Position numbers and translations under genes: made by a program. The notes below the pieces were generated by a model. That model saw only the letters and a list, made by a program, of their open reading frames with translations. It was not told where the DNA came from and did no database searches. Below, piece after piece: positions 13,034-26,900 of a stretch of DNA of 64,000 nt. The first letter of the stretch is position 1. Each line of letters begins with the position of its first letter. The stretch comes from Glossina fuscipes (Eukaryota > Arthropoda > Insecta > Diptera > Glossinidae): NCBI RefSeq assembly GCF_014805625.2, contig NW_023998414.1, positions 42,554,908-42,618,907 on the forward strand, given 5' to 3'.

Positions 13034-13727
13034 TTTTGAAATAAATAAATAAGTAAGTAAGTAAGTAAGTTGTAGCGTTTACTACTACTCTCTCACAATT
13101 TGTAAGAGAAAGATGTGCTTGTTAGCACATTTATGTATATGTTCAGCATACGCACTGTAGCATATTAAAGCTTATTTATGTTTGTGTAGCATAATTTTCG
13201 GATCTAACACTGAACACGCACGCATATAGGATTGCATACACATTACCTATGTGTACGTGCTTATATTTCGAAAAAAATCATACATTTTTGAAAGTAAGAC
13301 AAATTCAGGCTTGGTCAGCGTCAGTGCTTTCAAGTGATTGACCCATCTTAGAGCTCGCAAAGTTTCCAATATCAAGATGAAACGATGAAATTGCATTATT
13401 GCACCGGTTGGGCGATATGATTGCATTTTTGAAAACAATTTTACAATGAGTTTTTTTTTCTAATTACCTTTTTTGTTATTAAGTTTTAAAAAAAAAGATT
13501 TAAATCAGGCCTTATCCCTAACCAATTATGATCATCGTGATTCATTGGTCCTGCTTATTTCATAATTTCAAAGGGGAAACCTGAATTCCGAATATAAACT
13601 ATTGCGAGTATGGGTAGATCAAATGTCTGCTCAGGTTTCGATATCGATATTATATGACAATTACAAAGTAAAAATGGCAAGGGGTATCATAGTACTCAAT
13701 AAGTCTCTGATCTAAATGGAAACAAGT

Positions 13728-14560
13728 AAAAAAGTTATATTCGGCTGGGGTCGAATTTCGAATACCCGCCGTGATTAAAATCTTTAGCGCCCCATACCTT
13801 TATTTATTGTGAATGGGATAAAATTTCTCCTTCACCGTTTACTTCACAAAGTTAATCTATTACGTCATGACGTCCATCATAATTAATATAGAATTAGTAC
13901 ACGTAGTTTTTCGCATTCTACTCTCTAAACTCCGTTAGTTGATAAATCACTGGTATTATTGAGGAACATTCAATCCACTATGGCGTGGTGTCCACCATAC
14001 TTATTTTAGATTTAACGCATTTTTCGGCCGATAATATATCTTCATTTCAGATATGTACAATATGATTTTAAATATTCTGTCTTGTTTACTTTATGATTAA
14101 TTAAGCATAACACTTCGAAAGAGTAAAGAAAAGAGAAATTTAGTCACCTATAAGTTTGTGTGGGGGCAAGGTCGATTTATACCATTTTTGCACATTGATA
14201 GTAAGTTTTTTCGGAAAGTAACTGTGGAAAATTTCAGACTTCGATCAGCCCACATATTTTCGCTTTGAGAGACGGACATGCGTTCAGTTTTCAGTGAAAC
14301 CACTGCAGACATGTGCTCTGACACATTTGACCCGTTTTCAATGTCAACTTGTTTGCAAAAACTTACAATGGCTCTACTAAATTTGAAGTCGATGTATTCA
14401 TTTTTGCGACGAGCAGAGCCTCAATCACGCAGACGCTACAAGGACACAGACAGTCAGACACACAAACAGACAGACATTGCTTAATCAATTCAAAATTTCA
14501 TTAAGGCTCTCTAAAGCTTCCTTTTGCAAACGTTATGATAAAACGAGTACACCCCCATCC
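13728..14560. repeat. Dispersed dipteran interspersed repeat
   Basis: The left part carries GTTATATTCGGCTGGGGTCG followed by GAATACCCGCCGTG, a variant of the phrase found at the ends of many repeats in fly introns as I remember them. The right part has an ACAGACAGACATTGCTTAATC-type segment, then CGTTATGATAAAACGAGTAC and a run of C, again typical of the other end of such repeats. It is non-coding as far as I can see. Boundaries are approximate and the family is not named. A genome-wide copy count would settle it. Confidence 0.55.
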
Positions 14561-15470
14561 TTCAGTGATAGATAGATATATACAGGAGAGACATTGCTCT
14601 CTCCTTCAGGATTGATATATTCATTCAAACACTTTTCAAACTTTTCGATGCCTTCTTTCGAAACCGATTTGTCTTTCCTTTCAAAATACGTCCCAATTTC
14701 GGCAATCACTTTGTTATTTGAAGCAGATTTCTTTTCCGGGAGCATATTTTTGGTGTTCGCGGCAGCAATTCGTGTGTTGTTGAAACAGTTGGATCTTTTG
14801 CCGTGCGAGGTCATTTTTTCTTGATTTCTGCACCCAATTGATTCAATAATTCGCTATTGATTCTTTGTACTTTTTCAAAAACCTTATGCGTGTCCTACAA
14901 TGCAGATGCCATAACCTTGCCAGCGAACTTTTGAGTTATTGGTCGCTTGGTACCACTTTTTCTGGTTGCTGTCCGCTTACCTGACCATCTTTTTGATTCA
15001 TGCGTACACTGGTGAATCTATGTTTCATCCATTATCATACACCGACTCAAAAAATGCTTTTTATCTCAGCCTTTCTTTCCTTCCAAACACTGCTCTGAAT
15101 CGTCAACGCGTTGTCGATTTCTGATGTGAGCAGACGCGTCACTCACTTCGAACAGAGCCTTCTCATGCAAAGCATTAAATTCACTGCCTTCTGACATCTT
15201 CAAGATGTCAGTTATCTCACGACACTTTATTTTCGATCTTCCAAAACAATGTTGTGCACATTTTTCATGTTTTCTGGAACAACGGCCGATTTTGGGCGAC
15301 TAGAGCGTTCAGCATGTTTGTACAACCGCGTTGAAATTCATCACATCGGTCAACAATAGTTAATTTTCCTAATTCAGAGTCCCCGTAACGCTTATTAAGC
15401 CACTGTTTAACCTCAGCAGTATTTTCTTTCACTAACAAACGTCGGATTATTAATCTGTAAACGAATTATT
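14561..15470 (-). mobile_element. Degenerate mariner transposase copy (Tc1/mariner class)
   Basis: Translating the minus strand across several frames gives ordered fragments of a mariner DD34D transposase. They are NTAEVKQWLNKRYGDSELGK (about 15430-15370), PENMKNVHNIVLEDR (about 15280-15236), ILKMSEGS (near 15200), MIMDET-stop-IHQCTHESKRW (about 15035-14980), KFAGKVMAS (near 14920) and YFERKDKSVSKEGIEKF (about 14690-14635). The order matches full-length mariners. The first catalytic Asp survives (DET, Asp codon 15029-15027), but the following Trp is TAG (15020-15018). The distance between KFAGKVMAS and YFERKD is about 80 codons short, so the segment with the second and third catalytic Asp is missing. 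Several frameshifts and stops occur. It is dead. No terminal inverted repeats could be matched, so the ends are approximate. Confidence 0.85.
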
Positions 15471-17406
15471 AGAATGTCGTGCCGTTTGAAGGTTAGCGCT
15501 ATTCAGAAATTACATGGTTCTGGGAACGGTGTTGCCCTATATATGTCGGATTGGGGATTTATTGACTGATATGTTGTCATGTTATTTGGAAAACAGTGAG
15601 AACTTGCTTAACAATCCTTAATATCCCCATTAATACGTTTGAACCGTAGCACCTGGTGTAAGCGAATTTTAATTACGTCTTTCAGTAGACACGTCAAAAC
15701 ATAAGCTAACAATTGCGTTTCCGATCTTATAAGCAAAAAAAAAAAAAAAAAAAAAACGTTCCATGCCAAGTGACTGAATACGTTTGTTCCCATTCCAAAG
15801 ATAAAGCTCAACCTCAGGTGAGGTTTTAAAGATCAGCATTCGATTAATTAAAGGTGAAGAGTTCATGGCTCTCCATAATCATTTTTCAATGATCTACAGC
15901 TTGGTCGATTCCATTTTCAGGCAAAAGAATTCGGGAGATGACTTCTTTTCAGCTTTCTCGAAATTTACGTTTTCGTCACTCATGCTATACGGTCGGAAGC
16001 CAACCAAATTATGATCGGAAGTTGCACTATATCCAGAATATGTTGGATAGTTGACAATTCAATATTATATCTGTCGCAGTTTTGCCAAAGTTTGTTGGTC
16101 GACATACGATCTAACATTTTTGTGGTGAAAGATTATGCTTATAGTATATAGTCGCCATTCGTCACAGGTGTCGATGCGTGGAAGTGGCTCGAAAAGAATT
16201 CTTCCTTAAACATATGGCAACGCCACGATGGAATGCAGACTAGCTTTCATAACCTATACTGTACTTTTAGTTATGTTTTCATAATCTTCGTACGTTATAT
16301 GTTGTCGTAGGCTTCGCTTTGTCTGTTACTAGTGGATCGAATAAGACTGTCTATTGCAAAGCACGGAAAGGAAAATTGCTATAATCGTGCAGCTCTGCAT
16401 CAAATCGTCAGTCTTGCAGTCAAAAGACTTGGCACCCCACTTATCGAGTCTGGCAATACATCCAAAGCAATTTTAAATAGCGAAACGCATTCGCGTTATC
16501 AATTTTCAAGAGCGGAGTAATCCACCAAAAACGAACACGAACAGATAACAATCAACTTAATTGTCTTGTAAATTGGTTTGAAGAGCGGACTAGCGGCGGA
16601 ACATTGTCTACGTGTTTCAAATTCACTTTTCGAGATCAAGTTTATTACAAATATCGCAAATATATGCAAATATATATAAACTTTTGCTCATTGCTATATA
16701 TGTCTGCTCTAATTAAATTATAGATGTTTTTTCAAGTATAGGAAGAGAGAAAAAGAGAGCATGGAAAAGAGATGGAGAAAGAGAATGAATGCGAAGAGAA
16801 AAAGTCGATTTTTTTCATTACATCTCTGAAGTGCTAGCGTAAGCCTAAAAGATTTTTATGAAGCGGACGTAAAAGTCCCTGCTCTTTCATTAGTGTATTA
16901 GCCCTTAAAATTTTGGGCAATTTTTTTTAAAACAAAATAAAACATTTTTCGATACTTCGTTTTCATTCGCCCTACCCGTTATCTTATTACAATCATATGT
17001 GGGGATATTTACTGGCTGAAGGTAGTTCTGTGTTGTGTTTAAAGGAAGCTTTACTTTGTGTTTAATATTTAAATAAATAATTAGCAAAAAAAAAAGGTTT
17101 CCTTTTTTCTTTCTTTCTTTCTTTTATATACACACACACACACACAAATATATATATATATATATATAGTTTAAAAGTATTCGTGAAAATGGGTAAAAAA
17201 TGGGATTTAATGCTTTTTTTTGTTTTTCTTTTTAGTAAATTTACAATGTTAATGATGTCTAAAATTAAAAAGCAAATGTTATGAAAAGGCTAGATTATCG
17301 TCTTTCCACATGAGTTAGGTAGCGTATGCATATAAAGATATACGTGTGTGCATTCTAGAGCTAAGAATATCAAATGTTTATTTTTTCAGCATCATCCTTA
17401 CTTGCG

Positions 17407-17449
17407 ACTACCGCTGCTGCTGCTGCTGCTACTACTACTACTACTACTA

Positions 17450-17482
<33 letters not shown>

Positions 17483-17528
17483 ATACGAATATTAATACTA
17501 GTACTACTACTTCCACTACTACTGCTGT
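17407..17528. repeat. (CTG)n/(ACT)n trinucleotide array
   Basis: CTG units (17412-17430) run into about 16 ACT units with a few interruptions, then a second cluster to 17528. Both a Leu-rich and a Thr-rich frame are open across it; neither has non-repetitive flanks that look coding. Confidence 0.95.
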
Positions 17529-18705
17529 AGACAGATGTGATTCAGTTTTTTTGTTTTGTTTTTTTTCTATAGTTGGACTAGACCTTTTTCAATTAATTGC
17601 TAAAAAGCAAACAAAACTTCAGTTAGCCTATAAAGCATAAATCAACATTATTAACTGAAGGATAATGTGTACGTCAGTTACACATATGTAGGCATTACAT
17701 CTGCTTGCCGCTATATATCCCGCTACAAAGGCATGTGTAACAATAATGCATACGTAATTAACACTAATTGCAAGTGGAAAAATGAAGCTTAAATATCCAC
17801 ATCAACCAAACCCAAAGAGACACTGTAGCATTCTCATCTTACGGACGATATTGCGGCTAATAAAATTCTGAAAATTACTTCAGTTCATATACGTATGTGA
17901 TGTATATTTGACAAAATGCAATACAATGCAATACAAATTGCGGTAGGATTTTGAATATTAAATACCAAATAATACGTATTCTACATCTATCTATTCGCGC
18001 TAAACGTTATTCTTAAGTAAGTTAAAAATAATATCAGTAGAAAGAAAGAAAAAAAAATAAATAAATAAATAAATAAAGAAAAAAACGAAAAATCCTTTAA
18101 ATAAATAGCATAACGAAGAAATTTTTTGCCCTCTGTTTCATTCGCTGTATTTAATATTAACTCCAACGCAAACTTAAAGCCTTTCAGGTTAACTTAAAGA
18201 AAAGAACGAGTCAACAGAGATATTTCCAAGAGTCAATTTGTTAACCTTACGTTAGTTTACAATCAAATTTAACATTATTTCAAAATCCAATCACAAATTT
18301 CCAATCAATGTCAAATTTAGCAAAAATTTCTCTCCTCTCATTCTATTTTAATTATCATTAAATCATCAAGAAAAAGTCATTTTGATTCTATGTCAAAATT
18401 TGCTAACAGAGCTCTTGATATTACGATGATAAACCAGGCGGAACAGAAGGACAAAACGGAAAGGATTTAAATTCCTTTTGAATAAGCAGCAGTTAGACAA
18501 CATTTCGTGTATTAAAACCGAAACGAATTAATTTAATTAATTACAATCATGTCTTATTAGATTGAAATAAGGTTACCTAACGTCGTCGTCTTATTATTCT
18601 TCCTCGTTCTTCTTCTACTTGTTCATTTTCTCTTCCAAAAAAAAAAAAAAAAAAAAGAAGAAACTACAAGAAGAAGTTTACATAAATGCTCATGCCTGTA
18701 TCGCA

Positions 18706-18756
18706 AGCACGCACGCACGCACGCAGACAGGCACACACACACACACACACACACAC
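18706..18756. repeat. (GCAC)n then (AC)n microsatellites
   Basis: About five GCAC units, then 13 AC units. Confidence 0.96.
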
Positions 18757-20923
18757 GAACATATATGCATTCACATTGAATTTTTAAAGTAAAGAGTTAG
18801 AAAACAAGTGATGTTTTAAGCATCAATAAATCGTGGGTGGAATGGAATGAAAGACTGATTACATCATTTATAAATGCCTGATTTGTTATATACAACACAC
18901 AACAACGACAAAATAGTCTTATAGTTGCTAAAAAGTAACAGCAGGATACGAAACAGCCCGCAATCATTTTCATAGTTGAACGTAGTTGAAGAAAAAAGCA
19001 TTTTGTTAAAACATGAAATATGAAAAGTGTTTAAGGACTTCCTACGAATACGGCGAAGGACGTCTTATGCTCGACTTTTTGTAAGAAATTGAAAATATTT
19101 AGCAATTAAAAAGCGCCGGCAAGAGTAATGCCAGGTGGGCAAGGAAAGTGCGCACTTCCTTACAACGCATATACGCAAATCACGTAAATCAAAATCGAAT
19201 TCAAAATCTGAAATGGGAAATATGAAAAATCGTGATGCTTACAAAAATGCAATCAAGGATTCGGTTCGTATATCATTTGGAAATCTTAAAGGATTCGCAT
19301 AATCAAAATTGCGGCTCTATTATGGAGAGATGGGGAACGAAAAGTTTATTCTTCCAAATATTGACCATAGTTCAGATAGTCCCATGGGTCATAGATCGCG
19401 AAATGCAATAATCGGAAGGAGCAGGATCTGGACAATACGACTGATGGTATTGAACATTTCACTGAGGTGTTTCTAAGCAGTTCTTAAGCTTAAGTCCTTA
19501 ATAATGCGCCTATTTCTCCTTCAAAGCTTGCCTTAGAAGCATCAATGTTTTGGCTTTCATTCGTTTTGAGCAATTTATAGTGTAAAAGACATATAACCGA
19601 TCTTGGCAAATACAAAACTTGAATTTTGCATACTTCTGGTAAACGGTTCAGTTGAAGAACATGACTTTCATTTTCATTTTCATCAAATGTTTTAAAAAGA
19701 CGCATGCAGAAGGAATTTCGTCCTTAATCCGATTTATCCTTACTTGATTTTCAAATATATTTTGAAATTCGAGAGGATGAGAGCGACGAATGCCATCTAT
19801 ACCGTCATCGCTATTTATATATGTATTAGGTGCGCAACTAAGCTTGTGGCGCCTGCAATGGACGTACACCTCTGAGCTGCTATTGTTTTCTTCATATCTT
19901 ACAAATGTGTTAACAATTATCACTCGTAATATCAGTACGTATCGCAATGTAAGGATACGCTTTCTGGCAACGAAGATTTCGAATTTGGTGCTGAAAACAC
20001 CTTTTGTGTGAGACGTTACTTTCTCTGCTTAATTCGAAAAATAGTACCGCTGAACAGTTACATGCGATGAACAATTAATAGATTGTTATGTTCAAAGTCC
20101 AAACAAGCCCGCGATGGGAAGGTAGGCGAACCATGTAACAACAGCGATAAAGCTGAATTGGAACGAACACCGGACGCGATACATCAAAACTCATGATATC
20201 TTGAATTTAAGTCCATACAGCAATCCTCGCCCAGCTTTAGATGAGAGGGCCGATGACTATGCTGAGAGACAAGCTTTGAATTGAAGCATTTTTGCAAATT
20301 TTCAATTTTTCCATGACCGAAAAAAAAAAAAACCGGATATTTTATTATGCACGTCAATGCAGGAAGGAAAAAGCTTTATAAAAAAATCTATGTATTATGC
20401 GGAATTGTTGATTTGATGACCCTGTCAATCGGTTGATCGGCGTTTAAAACAAAACAAATATGCTTATATACATATATATGTATATGTATGTGTGTATATA
20501 TATGGCGCTCGTAAATAATCGCTTGCGTAATTCAATGAACGTTTTATGAAATTTTAGTTTTTTTCCAGAAAGTGTTTCACTTTCCAGGCCATTGTTAGTT
20601 TGGTCGGGACGACAATAGGTCGATGGCCCCAATTTTTTCAACTTGTATTCACAAGTTCCGTCAAGATCATGCATCAATTTTCAACGTCAACTTTTACGGT
20701 CTTCAGGATTTTTAAGCTTTAAAAGCGGATTGCCTAATTGGGTATACTCGCCGTTCCCCGGTAGCGAATAAAGTGAAGAAAATATGAAAATGTACTCTTC
20801 AGCCTTTGTTGATATTCCTAATATAATGCTAAATACATAATATATTGTCATTGTCGTTTCATTGTAGTTGTCGTCATTATTATCAGTAGAACCATACACA
20901 AGCGTGTTTATGTATGTACATAA

Positions 20924-20964
<41 letters not shown>

Positions 20965-23900
20965 ACAGGAAGAATAATAACATGAATATATAGCCGTTCA
21001 TGCGCTGAAAACTTACGGCACAGACAACGACGTTGACGACAACTCAGGCACAGAGAACAAAGCCTAACTCCCTGCCATGGAGAGTTAACTTTATCCAACC
21101 ACAACTAAGCCAGCATATGTTGGCACAAAATGACAATAACAAGCACAAGAATGTTCTTAATGGTGATGGTTCGATTCGGCTGAGTAACATAAACATTGTG
21201 TTTAGTCGTGATATTGAGCATTTTTGCATTTATTTCTGTTTTTTTTTTTTTTCAATTTTTTTTTATTTTAATTCTTTACGCTCTGTCTTCAGCTGTATGT
21301 ATATGTATGTTGATATGAAGAGTTTTGTGGGGGATTTCTTTCGATTCAAAAATACAATTCTTTAACGATTTCCTGTCTTTAGAAACAATTGATATGCAAA
21401 CCGAAAAAATGACGATAATAATAAAACAGCATTTAAAAAATAATTAAATTCGATCGAATTTCAACTTTCTGTCAACATTTAAATACACGCACATGTGTGT
21501 GAATATTTCAGTTTTTATTTATTTTTTTTATATATATTTTTTTTTTTAATGAGAACAAAAGCTTTCATTGATTGTGTGTACACATTATTTGAATTGCGGC
21601 TCAGCGAGCTAACAAACAAATAAACTGACGAAAAACTAAGAGGAAATTGAATTAAATTCATTTATTGGCACACCGACCCGCACATATGCTATGTCTATAA
21701 TACAAAAGTAAGCAGTAAATAGAACACATGCATACATTTTCGTATAAATTTGTACGTACAATAAAATTAAAGATCGGTTAAATTTTGAAGCGTGGGAGAA
21801 TTTTTTATTATTGTTGTTTTCGCTGAATTTTTGCTAGGCTTTCTTTGCCCTTTAAAGCATAATAAAAGTAAGTTTTCCGATAAATTTTTATGCTCTTAGA
21901 TGCATGCACGTAAACACAAACACAAACACATATACATATATATGCTGAAATGAAGGTCATTGCCTGCCTATTTAAATTTAAAAAATATTGATTTTCGTTT
22001 CTGCATTTCACGTGTACGACGAAAGGCAACGCAGCAACTACACGCATGTATACTGCATACCACCGATATTAAGGACTACTTGAGAAGTCCTGTCCTATCT
22101 TGTATTGTTATTGTTATTGTTATTGTGTTGTTTGGTTTTGTTATGCGTTTGTCTTTTTTTCCTTTTTTGTTTTTGCAAGTGTATGTCTCATTTTTATCCA
22201 TTTCCGTTTCCTGTACAGTAAAAACTCTTCAAGTTTTCCGTTACTTGGTTTAGCGTACTACGAACCACTCACTCTATGCCACATGTTTCAAGATATAAGT
22301 GGAGACAGTTATGAACCACAACAAACATGCGAACAGCATCTGCACGAACTCTAACCAATGCAAGTCAGTCTCATCTATCTCACAACCACTCAATTCCTAG
22401 TCCTTAATATACCAAATAGAGGATATCTTCTCTACACATGTGTATATATATTGCATGTATATATATATGCATAGAAAGTATGGCTGGCCTGGTATTATCA
22501 AAAATTCCCTCTTGCTTTGGTCTGCTATATATGTGTTCGTTGTACGAATGAATGTTTTCCTTGTTGTCATTTTTCTGAATTCTCACTGTTTTAATTTTCT
22601 AACGTTTTATGAGGACATATCTCTTTTAATACAATGTTGCAATAGAACGCGTCATAAACAACAATGGCAGCAATAATCGCTTGTAACAAACGAAAGTAAA
22701 TATAAGAAAATTTATGATTTACTTACACTGCTCCTAACATAGGCTGGACTCTGCATATATTTTTAATTCGTTTATTATTTTTCGACTTAACGGTTTACTT
22801 GTTTTTTTTTTTTCAGAGATTTGAAGAAATATATTTTTTAAATTTTACTTTCGCATTGACAATGATTGACATTTCAACGTTGTACGAGCGTTGCTCCGAT
22901 AATTATAAAACGTAAACATTAACGACAAAAACCAAAAAAAAAAAAAAAAAAGGAGAGAAAGGAGAGACTAACGTTTATGTTAAAAGGATTCAATGGCTTA
23001 AGTAACTGAGATTGCGAATGCTTCCATAATTCTTTTACATCTATTGGCCAATCCAGCGATACCTATAATGCATATATGCTTCTAGTGCAGCAGGCGATTG
23101 TATAAATATTGTTTTTAGTCGGTACATATTCGTATGAAATTTCATTAGTGCAGCAAACATCTTTCCATCAAGTCCTCTTACGTACTTCTTCATTCAATTC
23201 TCGTTCACAAAAGCTACTAATATTTTTCACATTCAAGTCCAATTTTTGTTGAGTTTGCAGCGCTCGGGCGGAAATGCATTCGCAGCTCCACGCCAATATT
23301 CTCAGTATTTAATGCGATAGGTTTTTTTTTTGCTCTCATTTTTCGATTCGTCTTTATCGCCTCAATCGAGCCTGACCGAGTAAAATGGGACGAATAAGGC
23401 GGTTGCGGAACGTTATGAGTGGAATTAATGTTAAGAATTGTCAGCTCCCAATAATAATTTCAGTTTCGACGGGCAACTTCATTCAAATGATGCGTCATAC
23501 TTATATAACATAATGCTCTATATTATATCTGTGTGGCCCGACGGAAGCCATTCCTAATCAAAAGCAAATCCTGCACATTTATTCTTGGATTAGATCCCTA
23601 CTTAAACCTTTAAGAGATTAAGGAAACATTACAAGGAATATTTTCAATATTTCTTCAATAGGCTTTGCATCCCTTTTCTCACATAGATCTGGTGTTTTTG
23701 CTCGACTGTTTTTTTAAGCCGCCTGACGATTTCACAAGAAACTGCTTTACGTGACGAAACTCAAAATTCCGTAAGCGACCATCATCCGAAATTGACAAAC
23801 TTAAGAAAAGCGGACGGGTAGCAAGAGGGCGGGCTGACGCTGCGTAAAGTATTGCCCGATTGGTTGATAAAACTGCATAGGGCTCGTCGATGATAAGATG

Positions 23901-26900
23901 CTTTACTTTCGACAGATTCTAATCGCGACAATTAACAATTGATGCGATTAAAGGGCGCAACTGAACTGAAACACGAGCGAAATTGATCAATCGGAAGGCT
24001 GGCACACATTTATTTTGGCTTGAAGGAAATAAGAAGATCTGCGCTGAGAAGTCTCGGTGCTTATGTGATATAACAAGAAGTATTCTCCGGGCGGTTATTA
24101 TTTGCATCGCCCTCTGCAGTGTTTCCTTAAATGATCTGTGGAAATCACTTGGCTTTACAGCTGGAGTAATAGCATCGATCGAAATGCAAGTTTGGTTTTC
24201 TTAAAGCTAAGTTTGAATTTTGATGAAAAAACGACACGAACTTTTTCCTTCATCTATTATTATAATTATGGTGTATTTTAAATCGAATCTTATGACACCA
24301 TTGCCCGCTTTTATGAGCGCTTAATTATTTAATGAAATTACCCTGAAAATTTTCAAACCTATCTAACAACAAAAACCCATCAAAAAAATGTTTTCCACCG
24401 CCTACTACCACCACTAAATGATTGACTTCATTCGTTCAATTCGCCTTTTAAATATATTTTCAATGTCATTTCGTAAATGAGGAGAAGTTACCGTAGCTTA
24501 AGCAAAAATGCGTGAGAATTTTTCCGAATAATAAAATAGAGAAAAAAAAAAAGAAAATCTCGAAACACGACAACAATCTATACAGCACACACACACACGC
24601 ACACACACACAGTTCCCCGACTGTCCTCCCTTCGTATCATTCTCACCTAAGCATTAACATCCAATGCAATTGACACAAATTTCGCACTTTTATCGTCACC
24701 CCCTCCACTCTTTCTCTCTCGTAGTATGCCGGCAAAGTATGAATCGCTGACCACAAATATATACAACCTGACAAACGTATAAACAATACCAGCCGAAAGA
24801 CGCAGGATTTTGTGCATTATAACCACAAAACAATACCACATGTGTGGCAGCTTATAAGCTTTTACATATGTATATGTATTTACGCTTGAAAATGTGTATG
24901 CATGTGAATATATGTTAAAGTATTTTTATAGAGGAAAGCAATGCTTTTTAAAGCAAGAAGTCATTGGTGTGGGTGAAATGAAGGGAACATAACATTTACT
25001 AGCCTGCAATTGATGTGAAAGTGGACAATAACAACAACAACAACACCAATAACAATAAGAACAACAATAATAAACAAAAAAAAAAAAAAAGAAGCAATAA
25101 CAACAGTAAATATATACGTGTGCGGGTGTAGGCATGAAAAACCGCGTTCATTCGATGATAGAGTGAAAACAGTTGTTTGTATATTTGTTTAAGCTAAAAT
25201 TGCAACAGTTTTGCGCGCCAAAATTAATGATAGACAGGGGCACATATTCCATGCACACATTTTAAACATACATACAAACGTACAAGTATACAAATGTTTT
25301 GTGTATGTATGTATATGTAATGATGATGGGTATTCCCTTGCAGTTGTTGACTTTAGGTTTTTTTTTTTTTTTTTTTTTTGCCGTTGATATGTATGCTTAA
25401 ACGTTAAAGTCAGACAAAGGTCACAAAGTATTACTGAACTTTGTGTCAGCCTTTATATGCCAGGCAATGACAGGTGTTTTTGTTTTTTATTGTTGTTCCT
25501 TGGTTTTTTGTTTTTTGTTTTTTGTTTTCTGCTCCTTGCAGCAGCACCCAACATTAGCAACGGCAGTAAAGGGTAGTATAAATATACGCCACAATGCTCG
25601 AAATAGAAGCTAATGATTTTTACCATTTCTGCAAACGAGTCTTTGAAGTCACTCACGTGATTTAGCTACCATTCGTGCCCTATTACCGTCCGCCACATTT
25701 CAATATTTGTCACTTTTAATGATGAAACTTTAAAAATATTTCAAAACTGAAGCAGTATTTTGCACTCGAGTATGCCAACGCATTCCCGCATATCGTTGAC
25801 ACATCATTTGTATAAGTCGAAAGAGACAAATACACACGCACTTTATATGTTTACTTAGTATAAATAAGACATGTTTTATAATATTTTCTTTTTATTTTAG
25901 TTGCGGTGAAATATTTTTAGTATTTTAATGCTTGTAAGTCTGTTTGCCGCGTCCGTCTGTATTTTACCCTAACTTGACAATATATCGGCTTTTGTCTTCC
26001 ACACATTATGAATAGCAAAAAAAAAAAAAAACAAAAGTTACGCAGACAATAATGCCGTACATGTTGCCCATGTTGTTATTGTTGCCGTCGAATCGATTTT
26101 TTCCTATCAAATTCATATAATGTCGTGCATTAATTATTTTTCTACTAAAGGTCTTAATTTTTGTCTGGCTTATGCCTCATTGCTCCAAACTATTATACTT
26201 CATATACACATTAACATTTACACTTAAATACATAGTTTGCGCTAATAGATCGTATACAACAAAGTTTACTTACGCCTTAAATATTTTTTGTATTTTTGTT
26301 ACTTTTTTATTTTATTTTATTTATTTTTTCTCTTTTTAGCACACTACACTTTCCCCTACTCCTCCCCATATATATCGTACAGCGGCATATAATATGTGTA
26401 ACAATTTAAAACACATCAAATATCCCGTGCATCGCTGGTCGAACCGTAGATACCCGACAACCGAAGTAGAAACATAAAAATTAGTTATTTAGTTGCAAGC
26501 AGATCTCTTAGTTAACGACAACGATTTCAATGCATATTTCAAAACGCGTTTTCGACGAATCCTATCCACGTTAGTGTTCTTGATGACGTTTTTAAAGTCC
26601 CTAGGATGTAGACAGAACCGTGCCACTTGTCTCGTGCGCGGAACCTTACTCATATTCAAATTTTGATGTTTGAAAATCCTGTGCCGGCAGTAGTATGCCG
26701 TTTTGTCTTAGACGAACTCAACGATGTTGAAGTTAATTCCGGCAAATCGCAACATGCGTGCAAGTCAAATGTCATTTATTTCACGTGCATATTAAAGGCG
26801 AACTCAAGCCATATGTTTGAGTTTCATTCTTGTCCTTAAATCTGCGATTGTTTGCGGTTCTATGTGCTTTGGTTCGCACGGACAACAATTCCGAATCTAA

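Larger units (their letters stand above)
6047..13727. other. Intron 1 stretch next to exon 2: simple repeats, no gene
   Basis: AT-rich intron sequence with many homopolymers and microsatellites; the larger ones are listed separately. Additional short tracts include T at 6422-6440, (AT)n near 9469-9489 and 10111-10134, A runs near 10311-10335 and 10560, and T near 10598-10612. A purine-rich G-heavy patch lies at about 9795-9850. The open frames here are translations of repeats or their flanks and show no family similarity. Confidence 0.85.

Noticed and set aside
15191..15211. Perfect 10-bp inverted repeat with a 1-base centre
   Set aside because: It falls in the mariner transposase segment encoding ILKMSEGS, so it is explained as coding relic sequence.
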